The position numbers and the translations under genes were made by a program. Shown here piece by piece: positions 25,622-39,809 of a DNA stretch of 64,000 nucleotides. Under the pieces are notes generated by a model that did not search any database, was not told the origin of the DNA, and saw only the letters and a list, made by a program, of their open reading frames with translations. This stretch comes from Anoplolepis gracilipes (taxonomy: Eukaryota > Arthropoda > Insecta > Hymenoptera > Formicidae): contig NC_132975.1 in NCBI RefSeq assembly GCF_047496725.1, positions 14,408,501 through 14,472,500 on the forward strand. The letters are read 5' to 3'. How positions within the stretch are numbered: position 1 is the first letter of the stretch; every line of letters starts with the position of its first letter.

Positions 25622-26397
25622 CGTTATATAAAGAAATTTTTTTTAAATATCTTTTGATCCCTTTGACGTACAAATATGTCGATACAATAGATGCGTCTTA
25701 TGCGAAAATTATAAATATGTTTTTTTATACAATACGCCGCTTCACATTTACAAGTAAACGTACCTCTCGTGCTGCGTCACATGAATAGCATTATACCGTC
25801 TTATACGGAAAGTTAAGATGCAGCGCGCGCTATGTTTAGGTATTCTCAACGACAGATTGTCGCAAGTCACTACGAGCAAATAAGGGGCTGTTTATGCTTG
25901 GGTTTCCTTCCGCGCGAAGGAAACCCGCGAGCAAATCTTCTGTTTAATCTTAAGTGTACACTTGTGCCCTTTAATTTTCAACGATACAAATAACGAGAAG
26001 CGACGGCGTAAATAAGAGAGAAGGGGGCGACTACGCATTATAAAAAGCGATGGACGCGATGGGGGATAAAAGAAATGAAATAAATTACGTGAGAAAAAAA
26101 ATGTATAATGCTATGCGAAATAAGAAGTTGTTGGTGAAATCGCGTAACATGCGTGGATGTAAAAAAAGATTCTGGTGGACCAAAAGAGAAATATAAGTCA
26201 AATAGATATGTTAAGGAAAGAAGATAGCATAAAAATAAACTGCTCAAGAAAATAAGAGAGAGAGATGAAAACGGACTCGGGCGCGCGGTTAAATGTAACC
26301 AAAAGATAAAAGAAGAGAAAAAGAGAAGCGACACGATAAGGGAAAGAGGGACTCTCAGAGTCGGCGGCGTTGGGGTGAAAAAGGAGGAGAAATGGAA

Positions 26398-26444
<47 letters not shown>

Positions 26445-27159
26445 GGGTAAAAGGGAGAGGGAGAGAGAGAGAACGCGAAGGGAGCAAACATTAATGCCAC
26501 CTTGCAGACCGCAGATGTTGCAGCAATTACAAACCTCATCCTTTCTTCACAGCCCGTCCTTCCTTCCCTTCCTCGCAGTCTTCGCAAATAGAGAGGGAGA
26601 GACAAGGAGACATATGCCGTATTCAAACTTACCACATCCCGCTACCGTTCGCTACTTCGCCCTCCTTCCCTCTCAGCGCTTCATCTTTTCGCTCTCACCT
26701 TTCCTCGCCGTCCTCTCCCTGTGCTTTCCCCCCCCCCCCTCCCCACCCCCGTCCTCCTTTCCCCCACGTCTCTGTGGACGATGACATCGGGTTATACGTG
26801 GAGGTAAGGAAGGCGGACACGGCAGACACGGAGACGGTGGCCTCCCCCCCTCCCCAACGAGACACGAATTTTCGATTAAATTTAACACGGCAAGGCGGCA
26901 AAAGGACGCTGGCGCGCTACACGCTGCTGTTTTAGGCGATAGAACAAAGCTGGAACAAGGAAAGGGACAAAGAAAGAAATAGAGGGGCGAGAGAAGGGAA
27001 AGGCGAGGATAAGGGACGGTGAGAACGCGGACTACACAGTGGCGGCTGATATTATTCTTGGGTCTTCCACGCTGGAGCATTATTAGTTCCGGCGTGTTAG
27101 CATACATGAAATATTGATGTTACAGGGATCTCTTCTACCCCAGTCAACCCTGTGTTCCC

Positions 27160-27196
<37 letters not shown>

Positions 27197-30100
27197 ACTC
27201 TCTCTCTTCCTAACTTCTCTATCCATTCATCTATCCTTTCCGCTCTTTCCGCTTAACCACCACTCACGTGTTCGTGTTACGAACATCACTTCAGTTACCT
27301 CTTTTCCTCCCCCTCTTCCTTTCTCTCTTTCTCGTTACCTTTACATTTATTCTCTCATTGCTTTTATTCCCTCGGTTTAACCAAAGCTTTTTTGATAGTC
27401 ATTGTTTTGATTTCCTAAGTAAATGCTAAGAATTTAAAATAGCATAATATATCACGTTATTTTTATTTTTTTTATTTTTTTTTCAAATTATTATTAACTT
27501 TAATTTATATGGAATTTTTTGATGCTTTTATTAAAGAGTATCGATAATAAACCTATAATGTTGATTTAAAACAATACTATTTTTTCGCATTTTTGTGATA
27601 ATGAAGATGATTTTGTATAAGAAAAGAAATATTCGTCTTGGAAATTCTATCTTGTTGTAGACTCTATTTTCGTTGTTCTCTCTTTTGCCCCTTCTTTAAA
27701 GAGCGGACTGCTTGCTCTTTTTCAAACCACCCTTAAAGCCGCAATCGATTCCCGGGATTCCCCGGTGGATCTCTTGGCTCCAGTTAACATCGAAGTTAAT
27801 AGCACCGGAGATTCAAAGTATGTTACTGGAAAATCTAGTTATGAAATGTCATTTAGCTGTACGTGATGCTGAATTGAATATGTAAATCCGCTACCTAGAT
27901 TGAGATTTTACTACACTATAGGAATATACCGATGAAACATTTGAATCTTTCTCTTATGTATTCATCAAGAATTTTTTTAAATGTCAACAATACTAACGAT
28001 ATATCAATATATCAATATGCAGAAGTTAAAACAAATAAATTCCATATATTGTTTCAATTTGTATTGATATTCTCGCGCAGCTTTCATATAAGATGCGATA
28101 TTCTATTTAATAGACTTTTCCTTTCATCGCTCTCAATGTTGCGTCAGTTCTAAATTTTGTTCTCTGTCTCGTTATTTTTGTTTCCTTTTTTTCAAACATA
28201 TTCTTTGAGAGAGAAAGAGAACGATATCCGAATGATTGATGCGCTTTTCGAACAGAGATCAAGACTGAAGAGAATACTTTTCTCAAATATATTTCAAGTG
28301 CTTGTTACTCTTCATATATTGCGCGACAGCCGACGATATTATGTACTTTGAAATGCAAAAATGCATAGTGGATTTTGTAATCTGTAAAATTATAGAATAC
28401 GTACGTGAACGCATTATGTAAGAGAAAGAAAATAAAAAAAAGATATATTGTTCTCTCTCTCTCTCTTTCTTTTTCGCACACACGTACATACTTTATTTAG
28501 TTTCAGTACTCACCTGTCTTGATATTCTTATCATTATGAATTGTCAGCGAACTTGGATTTCCGTAAACAGAGTTATTCATCTCCGCAATGAAATCCCAAT
28601 CTGCAAGAGTAAGCACACGAATTGGAAAATTATTAGAGTCAAACTACTGAGGCAGTATGTCGTAAATAATATCGATGATATATTATATGGTGTCATCATA
28701 TTCATTTTACAAGGAATCGTGCGAGCTTAAAAACACGATTCATCAATTTTGCTGCGATTTATTACGTTCAATCATCGCGAATACAGCAAAATTACATTTA
28801 AGATTTTACCTTTCTTGACAATCTCCGTGGTAGATGGACTAGGACTGGTACTGGGCGGTGCAGACACTGTAACAAAATAAGTTTCCTTCATTAATATATC
28901 AAGCTCGAATCTACATTGATGTCGTATATTTCGCGCAAAATTAATCGTTAAAATCCTTTGGCGAAATATCGGTACATTCTTCTCGAAACGCTTTATATAA
29001 AAAATTCTTCATTTATCATTCTTTTTCTTATCGTAGGGAAAAAAAACATAATTAATTTTCGTATGGGGAACAAAAACCCACATAATTATTTTCTTCAGTT
29101 TTTCAACAAGATTTATTCCTTCAAAAACCTTCACCCTCAATTTTAATCAGTGGAATTAGTAATTTTTTTTTTCTATCTGTTGATGCGCTTAAAACATTTT
29201 TCGTATATTTTTTATACAGATTTAATAAAAAATATTTAATCGCGATACATGCTATATCTACTATTTCCGAACCTTCGAGGATTCAAAAAATTACCCGGAG
29301 GGGCCGGGGGGGGGGGACAATAGTCACGAAATTAATATATGGAATTAAAAATATTATACCCATATATTTACATACAACCCCCTTGTCCTTCTAGATTGGG
29401 CAAATTTTGCACCACGCGCTGTTATGGATCGCGCCACCTGTTACTAACTTCTCCCCTAGAACGTATTAGCCGCCCTGGTGCCGGCCAAGCCGGCCAAACT
29501 CTACGTCATATTTTACTCTCCCGGTACGTACTACACGCCTTCTTCCTTCCCGCTCCCTTATTCGCGCTTCCGTATAACTTATCCGGGGGTGTATACCTGA
29601 ATAATTATCCGTAATTTCGTTTGTTCTTAGCGAAAGCGTCATCGACTGGATTCACAACCAGCTATAATTATCTACGTGTGGACAGCTATAGCAATCTTTG
29701 TTAAACTTTTAAAATTGGAGAATAGAATTGTAGGGGTTCAAAATAGAATTAGTACAAATTTATATAGCTGTGATTTTCCAATCTAAATCCATTTTTTATG
29801 CACGATATTTTTCTGCAGGAATTGATGTTTTCTTTAGTTTTTAAATTATCAATATATTTTTTCCAATCCTACGTGAATTATCCATCCAGAATAAGCACAA
29901 AGGTATAAAATATAAATAAGTCAAAAAAATTAAATGAATTTTCGAAAATATAAAAAATATATTGAACCATATATGAGCTATAAATGAAATCTCATTCACA
30001 GAATTGCATAGCTTATCATGCAACAAAAAATAGACTATATACGTTTTTAGATCGTTATGCTGCATGATGCAAAAAGTGAATACTATCACAGTTTTTTATG

Positions 30101-31348
30101 TTTTGTACAAAGAAGTCTGAGAATATTTTAATTTTAATATTACAAATAATAATATATCTCTTTAGCGACCAGGAATTTTTAAGATTGAATATATAATTTT
30201 GAATAAGAAATATATGATATAGATTGATTTTTAATAGCTTAATTTACATGAAAATTTATATTATACTTTCCTACAATACATTTAATATTTAATTAAACCG
30301 TTATAAACCTTAACCTTTACAGTAAACTTTTTTTTTTTTAAGAAAACTTTCAACATGTATTTAATTTTGAACGAAATAAAAACTTTCCCAACACACGGGG
30401 CATGCCGCAGCTGTAACATGGTAAAGTACGTTAAAATAGCCTTTTTTACAATTTTAATGTCAAGTTTTTCTCAAAACTGTGTGTCGTGATGGAACAATTT
30501 GAAGGCTGGAAACGCGTAGTCCGCATTATTAAAAGTACGAAAAATATGATTATTCACTTTATTACTGGATCTGGAAATTGTCATTTCTGTTTCAACTGTG
30601 TAATTTTAGCGGTACGCCTGCCGATAAAAGTTTAAAGGACGTGTAACAATAGGTATAGACAATTTCAATGATTCGCGCACATCAAAGTAGGACACTGCTA
30701 TTTGTCAGAAGCGTATCTGAGCGATTACCACGCCGACAGAAGGTGGTAGAAAGTGGCACGCGAAGTATGCATACTGTGAAGATGCGTTCTCCCTAAAGTA
30801 AATAGGATAGGGGTGACAAAGTATGCGCCTCGGCAGACGTGTTTACACACGCGAATGTAATGCAAATATGTAGCCGCCGTCTTTTCTGTAAGATAATACC
30901 TAAATGACTTCCAACCCGTTTTACTCGATTGGATACTACGATGTTTGCCGCAAAAATTACAACAACGTTGCATGAACCCCGGGTGCGGTTTTATCTCGCA
31001 ACATTTATCTCCGTACGCGCGCGCGAAAAGGGCGGGTGTGGAATTAATAATAGTTTTAGCATAGAAAATCGTTAAATTCGCGATTGTCGTTATACCAGCT
31101 CGACTTCGCAAATTCCTACACGTCGAAAATCAATACTTTGATATTTGAACAAATAAATTACATTTGTTGGAAATTGTCATCATTCGCGTCATCACGGTTA
31201 TTACGACGGAATATTATCCAATTTTATAGATATAAATATGGCACGCGCGCGGTAGGTAAAATTCATTTATCATTTTTGCAAGTCACCGATGGAAGGCAGA
31301 GAGATTAAAGCTGAGAACGCAATGAGGAAAAAAGCGAGATAGCAGAAG

Positions 31349-31392
<44 letters not shown>

Positions 31393-32199
31393 GAAAAAAA
31401 TTGCGTTAGAGGGAGAGAGAAAGTAAGGCAGCGACTTTTCACCTTTGATTTATCGCGCTAACTTTTATTTTCCTCGGGAGATATTAAAACCCGTTGTCCT
31501 GACCATTTAGCTTCGTCGGGCTGATTGATGATTGAACCAGTTAACGTGACGGCGACGAATCAACTCTCTCATTATGCCCGATTAAATACGAGCGTATGTC
31601 TTTGACTCACCTTAAACTTAAAAATATATAACGAAAATTGACTGTGTCATTTGATTGGAATTTAATTCAAAAATTCCTCCTCCATATACAATGGTTTAAT
31701 CGATAATAATTAAAAATTATAACGAAAGCTTATCATAAATCAAAAATGTTTGCGCGACAATATGTTTGAATTTATCAACAATTTTTTGTGAAGATAAATT
31801 AATGTATAAAATATAATAGTAGACGTATTGTAAAAAAAAAAAATTCAAATCGTAATTTTCTTTACTGAAAATTTATACGTTATCCAACATGTACCAATTC
31901 GATTTATCGTTGCTAGCTGAGCAAAGAGAACTCATTAAAATCTTAAGACGTCTTAATTAGTCTAACAGCATCATCGCTTTTCATCGGTACGTCACTAACG
32001 CTCTGTTTCTCCCTTTCTCACCGACTCATCTTCCTGCCATCCAATTTCTCCTTCTACCATGCGGCTACAATGAGTATACAAGATGTTCAAATATTGTCTA
32101 ACGTAAATGTTATTCATTGCGCGAATAATTGTTAGCATATCCTAACGTAGTATAAATGACATACAAACGAAAAATCAATAACTCCATTTGCAGAACATT

Positions 32200-32236
<37 letters not shown>

Positions 32237-33467
32237 TCGAGAGAATTGAGAGATTTAGAGAGTAAGAAAAGCGTATTAGAAAAATTGAAAATAATTGCAA
32301 CGCAGAGACTTTTCGATAAATATCGTTGTTTTAAAGCCGTAAAAATAAAGTTTTAAAAGGCAAAGTCGTAAAGTTTACAATATATAAAATTAGAATGTTC
32401 CTTCAAGTACGTCGTTTTTAATTTAAAAATCATTTTTGTGACGAAAATATCGAGGATGTTTAATACAGTTTATTGCTTTCTAAAATTTTTAATCTAACAA
32501 ATTATATTTTAAAATTTGCTCGAAATATTCGCCAAAGAATATAATATAATATTATTTTTCATTTCCGTTTTCAAGTTTAATTCGCCAAACGTTTTCCCCA
32601 TAACTTTAATCATTAATTTAGCAAAAAATATCATGTTCTAAATATTTTTCGTAAAGAAATAAATTCTGAAACGGTCCTGAAGAGTCGATAATAAACATTC
32701 AGCGATTTCGCGACATTCCGTGTACAACTCGTATCGCGGTTGTACATTTTTTATCACATGTCGTAGCGCGCATCATAATTAAACTACACGCGGTCTGAAT
32801 TGTAAATCGGTCGTGGTGAACGTGCGGACTGATGCCGCCGATTCCCACCAATCGTCAATGCCGCCATTATTGCGGTCGGACCGCGATCATTAACTAAATC
32901 GACGACAGATCGACGTAGGAAATAATTTGCCGTAGGCGTCATCGAATCTCGACGCGGCACGACAAGCAGGAAATTGCCAGCTCTTCGTTGGGTTACGATC
33001 GCGTAACCCAATTCCGCGAGAGACAATAGGCCAACGAGGCGCTTTTGTCAGCGGCTGTCGCTACATGTCTGTTGTAATTACTCGTGACGAAATCCCTTAT
33101 ACTAACGTATCGATCCAAGACGCTCGACCGTTTGATCCAATTAACGATAAGGCCGGATATATATACACACACACACACATACATACGCGCGCCCAAGTCG
33201 CATTAAATACACCTCACCGGGGGTGCATCTAAGGTCCTTCTCACACAAACGCGGAGTCAAAGTCCTCTTTGATAATTACCGACGTACGATCCGTCACATT
33301 AACGCAACGATCCATTAACCTGGCGTTAGCCAAGTGAGTTTCAAGGCGGATGTTGCGACGATCCGCCTTTATATCCCGCGAGATTATCGAACCAGTGATT
33401 GTAAGAGAAACCGTTATCCTCCCCTATACGTGACAAAGAGAACGGTTGAGGCGCGTCATATGTGAGA

Positions 33468-33504
<37 letters not shown>

Positions 33505-33853
33505 ACAGATCTGACGACTTTCGTCAGAAAAATCCTTCTACGACGAGTTTCGCGTTTCGTCGAGAGAATTTCTGGATAAATAGACTCCTTGACGATCAAA
33601 AGGGCCACGGTATGTTCGGTAACGTAGTTAATAATTCTATCAGGACTGCCTTCGCCTTTGTGTTCGTCGGCACCGTATTTCTAAACGGTGATCTCTCGAT
33701 AGTAGCCAATGGTGCCTGCCGGAAAGCATTTCCTCGCGAAGCGACGTGGTCGACCATTCGAGGGCGTGGATGCGCGCGGTTAAGGGTAGCTAAAACAGCT
33801 CGTAGAGGTACCGAGAGATGGGGGACAGAAAAGGGGAAGAAAGAGAGAGGGAG

Positions 33854-33896
<43 letters not shown>

Positions 33897-34517
33897 CCGA
33901 GGAAGGGGAGGTAAGGAATTAGTATGCGGCGACTGTCACGGCGCCATCCCTCGACTGCGGCGCCTTCCTGCACCTTTTGGCCCAACCCTGGACCACCCGG
34001 GCTAGACCGTTAATTTTCCATCCCGTGACTCCAATCAATCTTACCGCCGTCAGCGAGTCTCCCTTATGGCGATACCCCGTGGTCCCCCTTCTCTCATTCC
34101 TTCGGCTCTCGATACGTTATACCGTCTGCCACCTCGGATTCCAGCCGCTGTCATTTCCGGCTTCCTGATTCCGACGCGCGACTACTAAACGCTCGACGAC
34201 ACTTCGTCGTTTGTCCGAGAGGCACGACACGAGTGTAGTGGCTGCACTTCTAACTTGACTGCCGCGATCAATTGAGGAAATTTCGATTTGACGTGATTAA
34301 AAAATTCTCAATAATCACACTGTGTAATCCGCAACGCATCTAATTGCGATTAAAAATGAAAAAGGAAACTAAATTAAAATTCACTTATCAATTTATCGTT
34401 TATAAATTTACAATCGTCGATGTCGCGCATAATTTATATTGTTATAGTTTTTTCTGCTACTTTTCGTTATATTTTTAAATTGCATGTTTTAAAAAATACA
34501 GAAATGATTTTATATAT

Positions 34518-34561
<44 letters not shown>

Positions 34562-35391
34562 TTATATTTATGTCGATAAAAATTTAATGCTCCCGCAGTG
34601 AAACCTAAATCTTTATATGCATATATGTATGTATATATAAAGATTTAGGTTTCACTAGGCGAGGATTAAATTTTTAAAATTGTTGGATTTTTTTAAATAC
34701 GCACCAGCTTATCACAATATTCGCTGCATCCAATGTTTGTTATATAACAGTTTTTTAATTCAACAAAAAACGGGAATTGAGTCAACCCAATATGAAGTAT
34801 TTTATTTTTGTTTATGTGGCTCTCGCAGCAATTATTCCCGTTCAAAATAACCATGAGAGCTGTCTCCCAGTGAAGCATTCTAGATTATTATCGTCCGAGT
34901 TTCTCATCCATATTATCTGCTTTCGACACTAGCCTCAGGGCTGTTTCTGTCTCGAGTCAAGATTCGCAACACGTAACGGAATCGGAAAAGTGTAAATGGA
35001 ACATTGGGTTTAATAAAGCTCGTCAAAACGAGACGGTTAATTTAATTACTAAATGATTATCTCTCCCTTTATTCTAATGATGTATTCTAAATAGTTTGCA
35101 TTTTTTTTATTATTTCTATCGATATTATATATGTATATCGGAATTTTCAACAATATTAAATTATTTTCACATAACATTTTCCTTCTAACTATGTAAACTC
35201 GACAAAGAACTTTACATAACATTCTCACATCTAAACCTATTATTGTTAGATGTATAAAGCTTTCAAAGTGCGAATTAACATCTCTCGTAATATTTAATGT
35301 GTTGATAAACGGTTAGAAATTCATCATTCAACATGTCGTTTGGATGACTTCAAAGTTTCGAAAGACAAGCTCGCGAAGAGCTTCTCCTCTT

Positions 35392-35438
<47 letters not shown>

Positions 35439-36356
35439 TCTATGGGAAAGTTGTATTTTACGGTGGGATGAAATCGCGTTGCGTAACGTCTGATGTGAGA
35501 CTCGGCTATGACAAACCACGAGGACGGATTTGGGATTCCGGCGAATTCACCGAACGAGAACTAACATTGCCTTTCCCTCGACATCGCCTCCACAGATTTT
35601 ATGGAAATATTTTCTCCTCTTTCGAGGATTTTCTTTTTAACGCGAGTTCTCCGTTTTCTCCCTCTTTACTCGGTACTCTTCTCGAACCCACCCCATTAAT
35701 CGCATTATCGTATATAAATTTTATATATACATATATACATATATACATTTCCATTCGTCAAACTGTTCGATACCGATTGAGACGACCGGAGTCTCTTAGC
35801 CATTTTCGTGACATTTCATCTTCCGCTTATTTACTTGCGTCTCTACCACGATGTTACTGGTAATTGGAAATTTCATCGAATGAATGTTAAAGTGCACTAA
35901 TTTTTCATGCAAAATCTGCAATATATAACCGCGAATCAGATTTCGACATTAATTATGTATTTGATTTCGCTATTGAAAAACATTGATATTTTATTGATGA
36001 CAAAACCGGAATATATTAATAAAAAATAGTACGATTGAATGATTGTTCAGTGTACATTTTGCTTAACAAGTGCGCAGATCAAATTATTTAATTCGAATGT
36101 TTAATCGAGCTTTTCTGTGACACTTCGACTACTTCAAGCATCGAGCGAGCTCGTACAAGTATCGCTATAATACTATATTATTTTATTATTTTACAAGAAA
36201 TATTAGGAGAAATTAGTGGCAGAAACTTTTGACGTGGGTGATTTATCTTCTTACCAAACCGAATATTATTGTTTGTTTCTTCGTTCTCCTGCACCGCGTC
36301 TTCTTCATACTTTCGCGAAGAGAACACAAGAAGAGGGGACACGTTAGACTCCCGTC

Positions 36357-36414
<58 letters not shown>

Positions 36415-38152
36415 ATGAAGAGGAACAAAGTTACGGCGCATCAGTTTGTTTAAGAGACAGAGAAGCCGGTAGGGGGTGCAGCCGCCCGGCGGCGACGTTA
36501 CTGGCCGTTTGAGGAACGACTTTCGGAATCGACTTTCCTTGCCGGAGCGACGAGAAGTTTGGCAATTTCCTTGGGCTAATCTGCTGGTCGGTCAGCATTG
36601 AGATGCTGCGGGGGTTACTATCGCAAGGAGACCGGACGGGGGAAGGAAAAAGGCAGGGAAAGAGAAGGAAAGAGAGGGAAGAGGCACACTGGGTTGATCC
36701 ATCGACCACGAACGCCGGGTGGTCCCATGAATTATACAAGCGACTCTCCATCGCTCTCTCATTCGGCATCTCTTTCTCAGAGATATCCCCCGCGGGGCTG
36801 ACGAGAGGAAGGGGCGAAGCGTAACTCTCCTTCCCTTCGGGAGGACGGAAGAGATGTGCGTGCCAGGGTGAGATTCGAACTTATACGTTGCCACCCGGCT
36901 GCCTTGACGTGGCAACGAGTGACCGTCCAATAAAGGATGACAATTAAAGCTGACACAGACGACGACACTTTTTCTTTCATTACCCCTAGCGCGTCCGGCG
37001 TTGGCGGGACACGACTGATAACTGTAGACGGAATCCTTAGATTGATGAGTTTTAGTTTGGAACGGCTTTCATAGGTATTAACTGCTTGCTTTGCGTGGCT
37101 CGCCGCAATAGAATGCGAGTCCTTGTTTTTTTTTTTTTTTTTTTCTTTCATTCTTGCGATCTCTATTTTTTCCCCATCTTCTCTGCTTTACTATTAGTGA
37201 CGTAATATCGTGTTAGCGCGACATATATTTAACATTGTCTTGATTCACAAATACCATGTTCTTAGTAACTTATTAACGTTAATAAATTAATAAAATAAAT
37301 CTTTTTCTCTCTTGCCATTATCTTGAATTATATAAAATTATATGAGTTTGCTGTTACTGTTAGCGATAAAAACTGAATTTTTTTTTTTCAACAATATAGA
37401 ATCAAGTTATAAACTCAGATATATTACATTTGACAGAGCACGAAATATATTCTTACAATTAAATTTTTAATTAATGCATATTTTTTGAACGTAGAGAAAC
37501 AAATTTTAACATTTTTAAAATACCGTAAAAATTAATTAGTAAATTTTATTATATATTAACCCTGATAATAATTTTACTAGTTTTATCAATGGTTTAAACG
37601 TGAAAAACAGTTTGTAGAGAAAAATCTTTTACCTTTCAATCATTTTAATAAAAATATTGTACGCGTATGTGTTCCAATTATTTATATTGTAAAGTATAAC
37701 AGATGTAAAAAATATATAACGTGTCTAGATAACAGAATCAATAATGGCTTAATGAAAAGAAAGGTATACGCGAAGCAACTAGTTATTTAATTTGAATTAG
37801 ATATATATATATCGATATGTTCGTGCAAAAAGCAGTTTTGTTGTTATTTCCTGAAGATATTCCTCCCACCGATATTTTTCCCGCTGACCTATTTCCGTGG
37901 TTTTGCGTGGCGGTAAATCCGGGACAATCTCTCATAAAAAGTAGTTGTCGTTCGCTCTCCCGCGCTTCTAATACATACGCAAATATGTATGTACGCATAT
38001 TGTTCGCGCGAAAACGAGACATTTAACGAATTTACCTTTCAGGAGTTAACGAAGCAGCGTCCGCTACTCCGCAATTAATTCAACCGTGCGGTCATTAAAA
38101 ATACACCATGCGAATTTTCACGGTAAAGAGACAAAATGTGTTGGAAAACGGT

Positions 38153-38201
<49 letters not shown>

Positions 38202-39778
38202 CGTTCTTGCGTAGCATCGAGGCGTAAAGTTAATTTCCCTTCGTCGACGTTCTAAGATTTTCTCACTTTCGGAAATATAGCTACAGAGTTGCTATGAATA
38301 TTCATGATTACACCAAGAATGTGGAAAATCGTTCGAAGGGCACTAATAGATTTCGTGACTTAGTTTTACAAGCAAAATGTGCGAGTCTCTAATCCCCGAT
38401 TTTTTTTGGTGTGTATGAATAGCGATATACGTATCCGTATTGATAGAATTTGAAAAAAATATATGCGTAATCTTTTCCATTCGTATAAAGCATACGACGA
38501 ATTTAGTTAACAAGGTTCCTCGTTCATAATTATTTCTAGCATGCGTGAAAAAATGCGCCCATTAAAAATAGACTCTCAATTTTCGGAGAGTATCACATAC
38601 TGTAACAGCGCGCAATTATGTAACATTAGTGCGTTATGATAATGTACGATTATTTTTCTGACATAATTTCGTGTAAATGAAGTTATTTAGGTTACATAAT
38701 ATATATATTACATCATTAAACGCGAAACGTTTTTTTGCAATGGTATTATTGCACAGTTTAATACAAAATAATTATTTTAACACGAGAAAAAAGTAATTAT
38801 TTTTTCAAATTTTTTAATGATGCCGAATAAAAAATGTACTTTTTACAATTGTAACTTGAAATTTCTTAAAATTATAACGATAGAATTTTGATAGAATTTT
38901 TTTGAAACTAAAACTGCATTAAAGGTCAAAAACATAAAAAATAATTATTTTCTTAAAAGTTTTAATGTTTTGAAAAATTTTCATTATATATTTTGTTATC
39001 GTAAAAATACAATCTGTAGTCTCTATTAATTATTAACAATACTACACGAAGCGATAAATCATCTTCTTATAGAAAGAAAAAAAGGAGAAAGGCACAGATA
39101 ACAATGCTGACGATAGAAGAATATCGACAAAGTTGCAATACTATGATGTTGCCGTAGAGAGCGAAGCAGTTTCGTACCTAGGTATAGCAAACGAGAGTGT
39201 AAAATTGCTCGTCCATTGCATCATAAATAATTTATTGAATCGGGGGTTACTAAGAATCGCGACTCAACGAGAAGGACAAAAGTTTCGAACCCTGAGGCTT
39301 TCTACGTTAAAGTTTCGGCCATGCGGCACCGAACTCATGCCTCGAAGGTAGACAGCGGGTCTCCATACAACCTGGTACAAAATTTTTACGCCTCCGTGCG
39401 CTGACGAAGTTATAGAAAGGTGTGCTATCAGTGGGAAGGGCGTCCCGTTTTGTGTCTACCGAGTTTGCGGAAGTATGATCAATTCATAATTAAAGCGGCC
39501 GGAGTAATGGAGGAACTTGGCGATATCGCGCCGTTCAAAAGTGTCCACTGACGACAGTAGTTATGTTTGCTTGCTTCTCGAAATAAAAAATTCATCGGCG
39601 TGAATTTCTCGACGTGAAATCTCACGCGATTTTCCACTGTAAATTATACCACAAGTCCCATTTCGGGAAAGAATTGCAGTTTTAAAGTAGCCGGAGAAAA
39701 AAATTTCTTGTACGAACTAAATTTGCCACCAATTATTTAGTTGAGCTGAAAGAAGGTTCAGTTTTAGTTTAACTATAG

Positions 39779-39809
<31 letters not shown>

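Larger units (their letters stand above)
21278..28513 (-). other. DIP intron, 7.2 kb
   Basis: Contains AT and GA/CT microsatellites, a perfect stem-loop at 25900 and GC-rich patches near 22.3-23.0 and 24.6-24.9 kb. No further phase-compatible exon was found in it. Confidence 0.7.

Noticed and set aside
26038..26635. Long Leu/Ser-rich open frames on the minus strand
   Set aside because: They are translations of a GA microsatellite and its purine-rich flanks; no domain and no splice context.
33462..33914. 150-codon plus-strand frame with a signal-like segment (IRTAFAFVFVGTVFLNG)
   Set aside because: It begins in a CT repeat and ends in a GA repeat. No family resemblance, and the hydrophobic stretch alone is not enough.
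36840..36930. gattcgaac string and a gttgccac stem considered as a tRNA
   Set aside because: No cloverleaf could be built around it.
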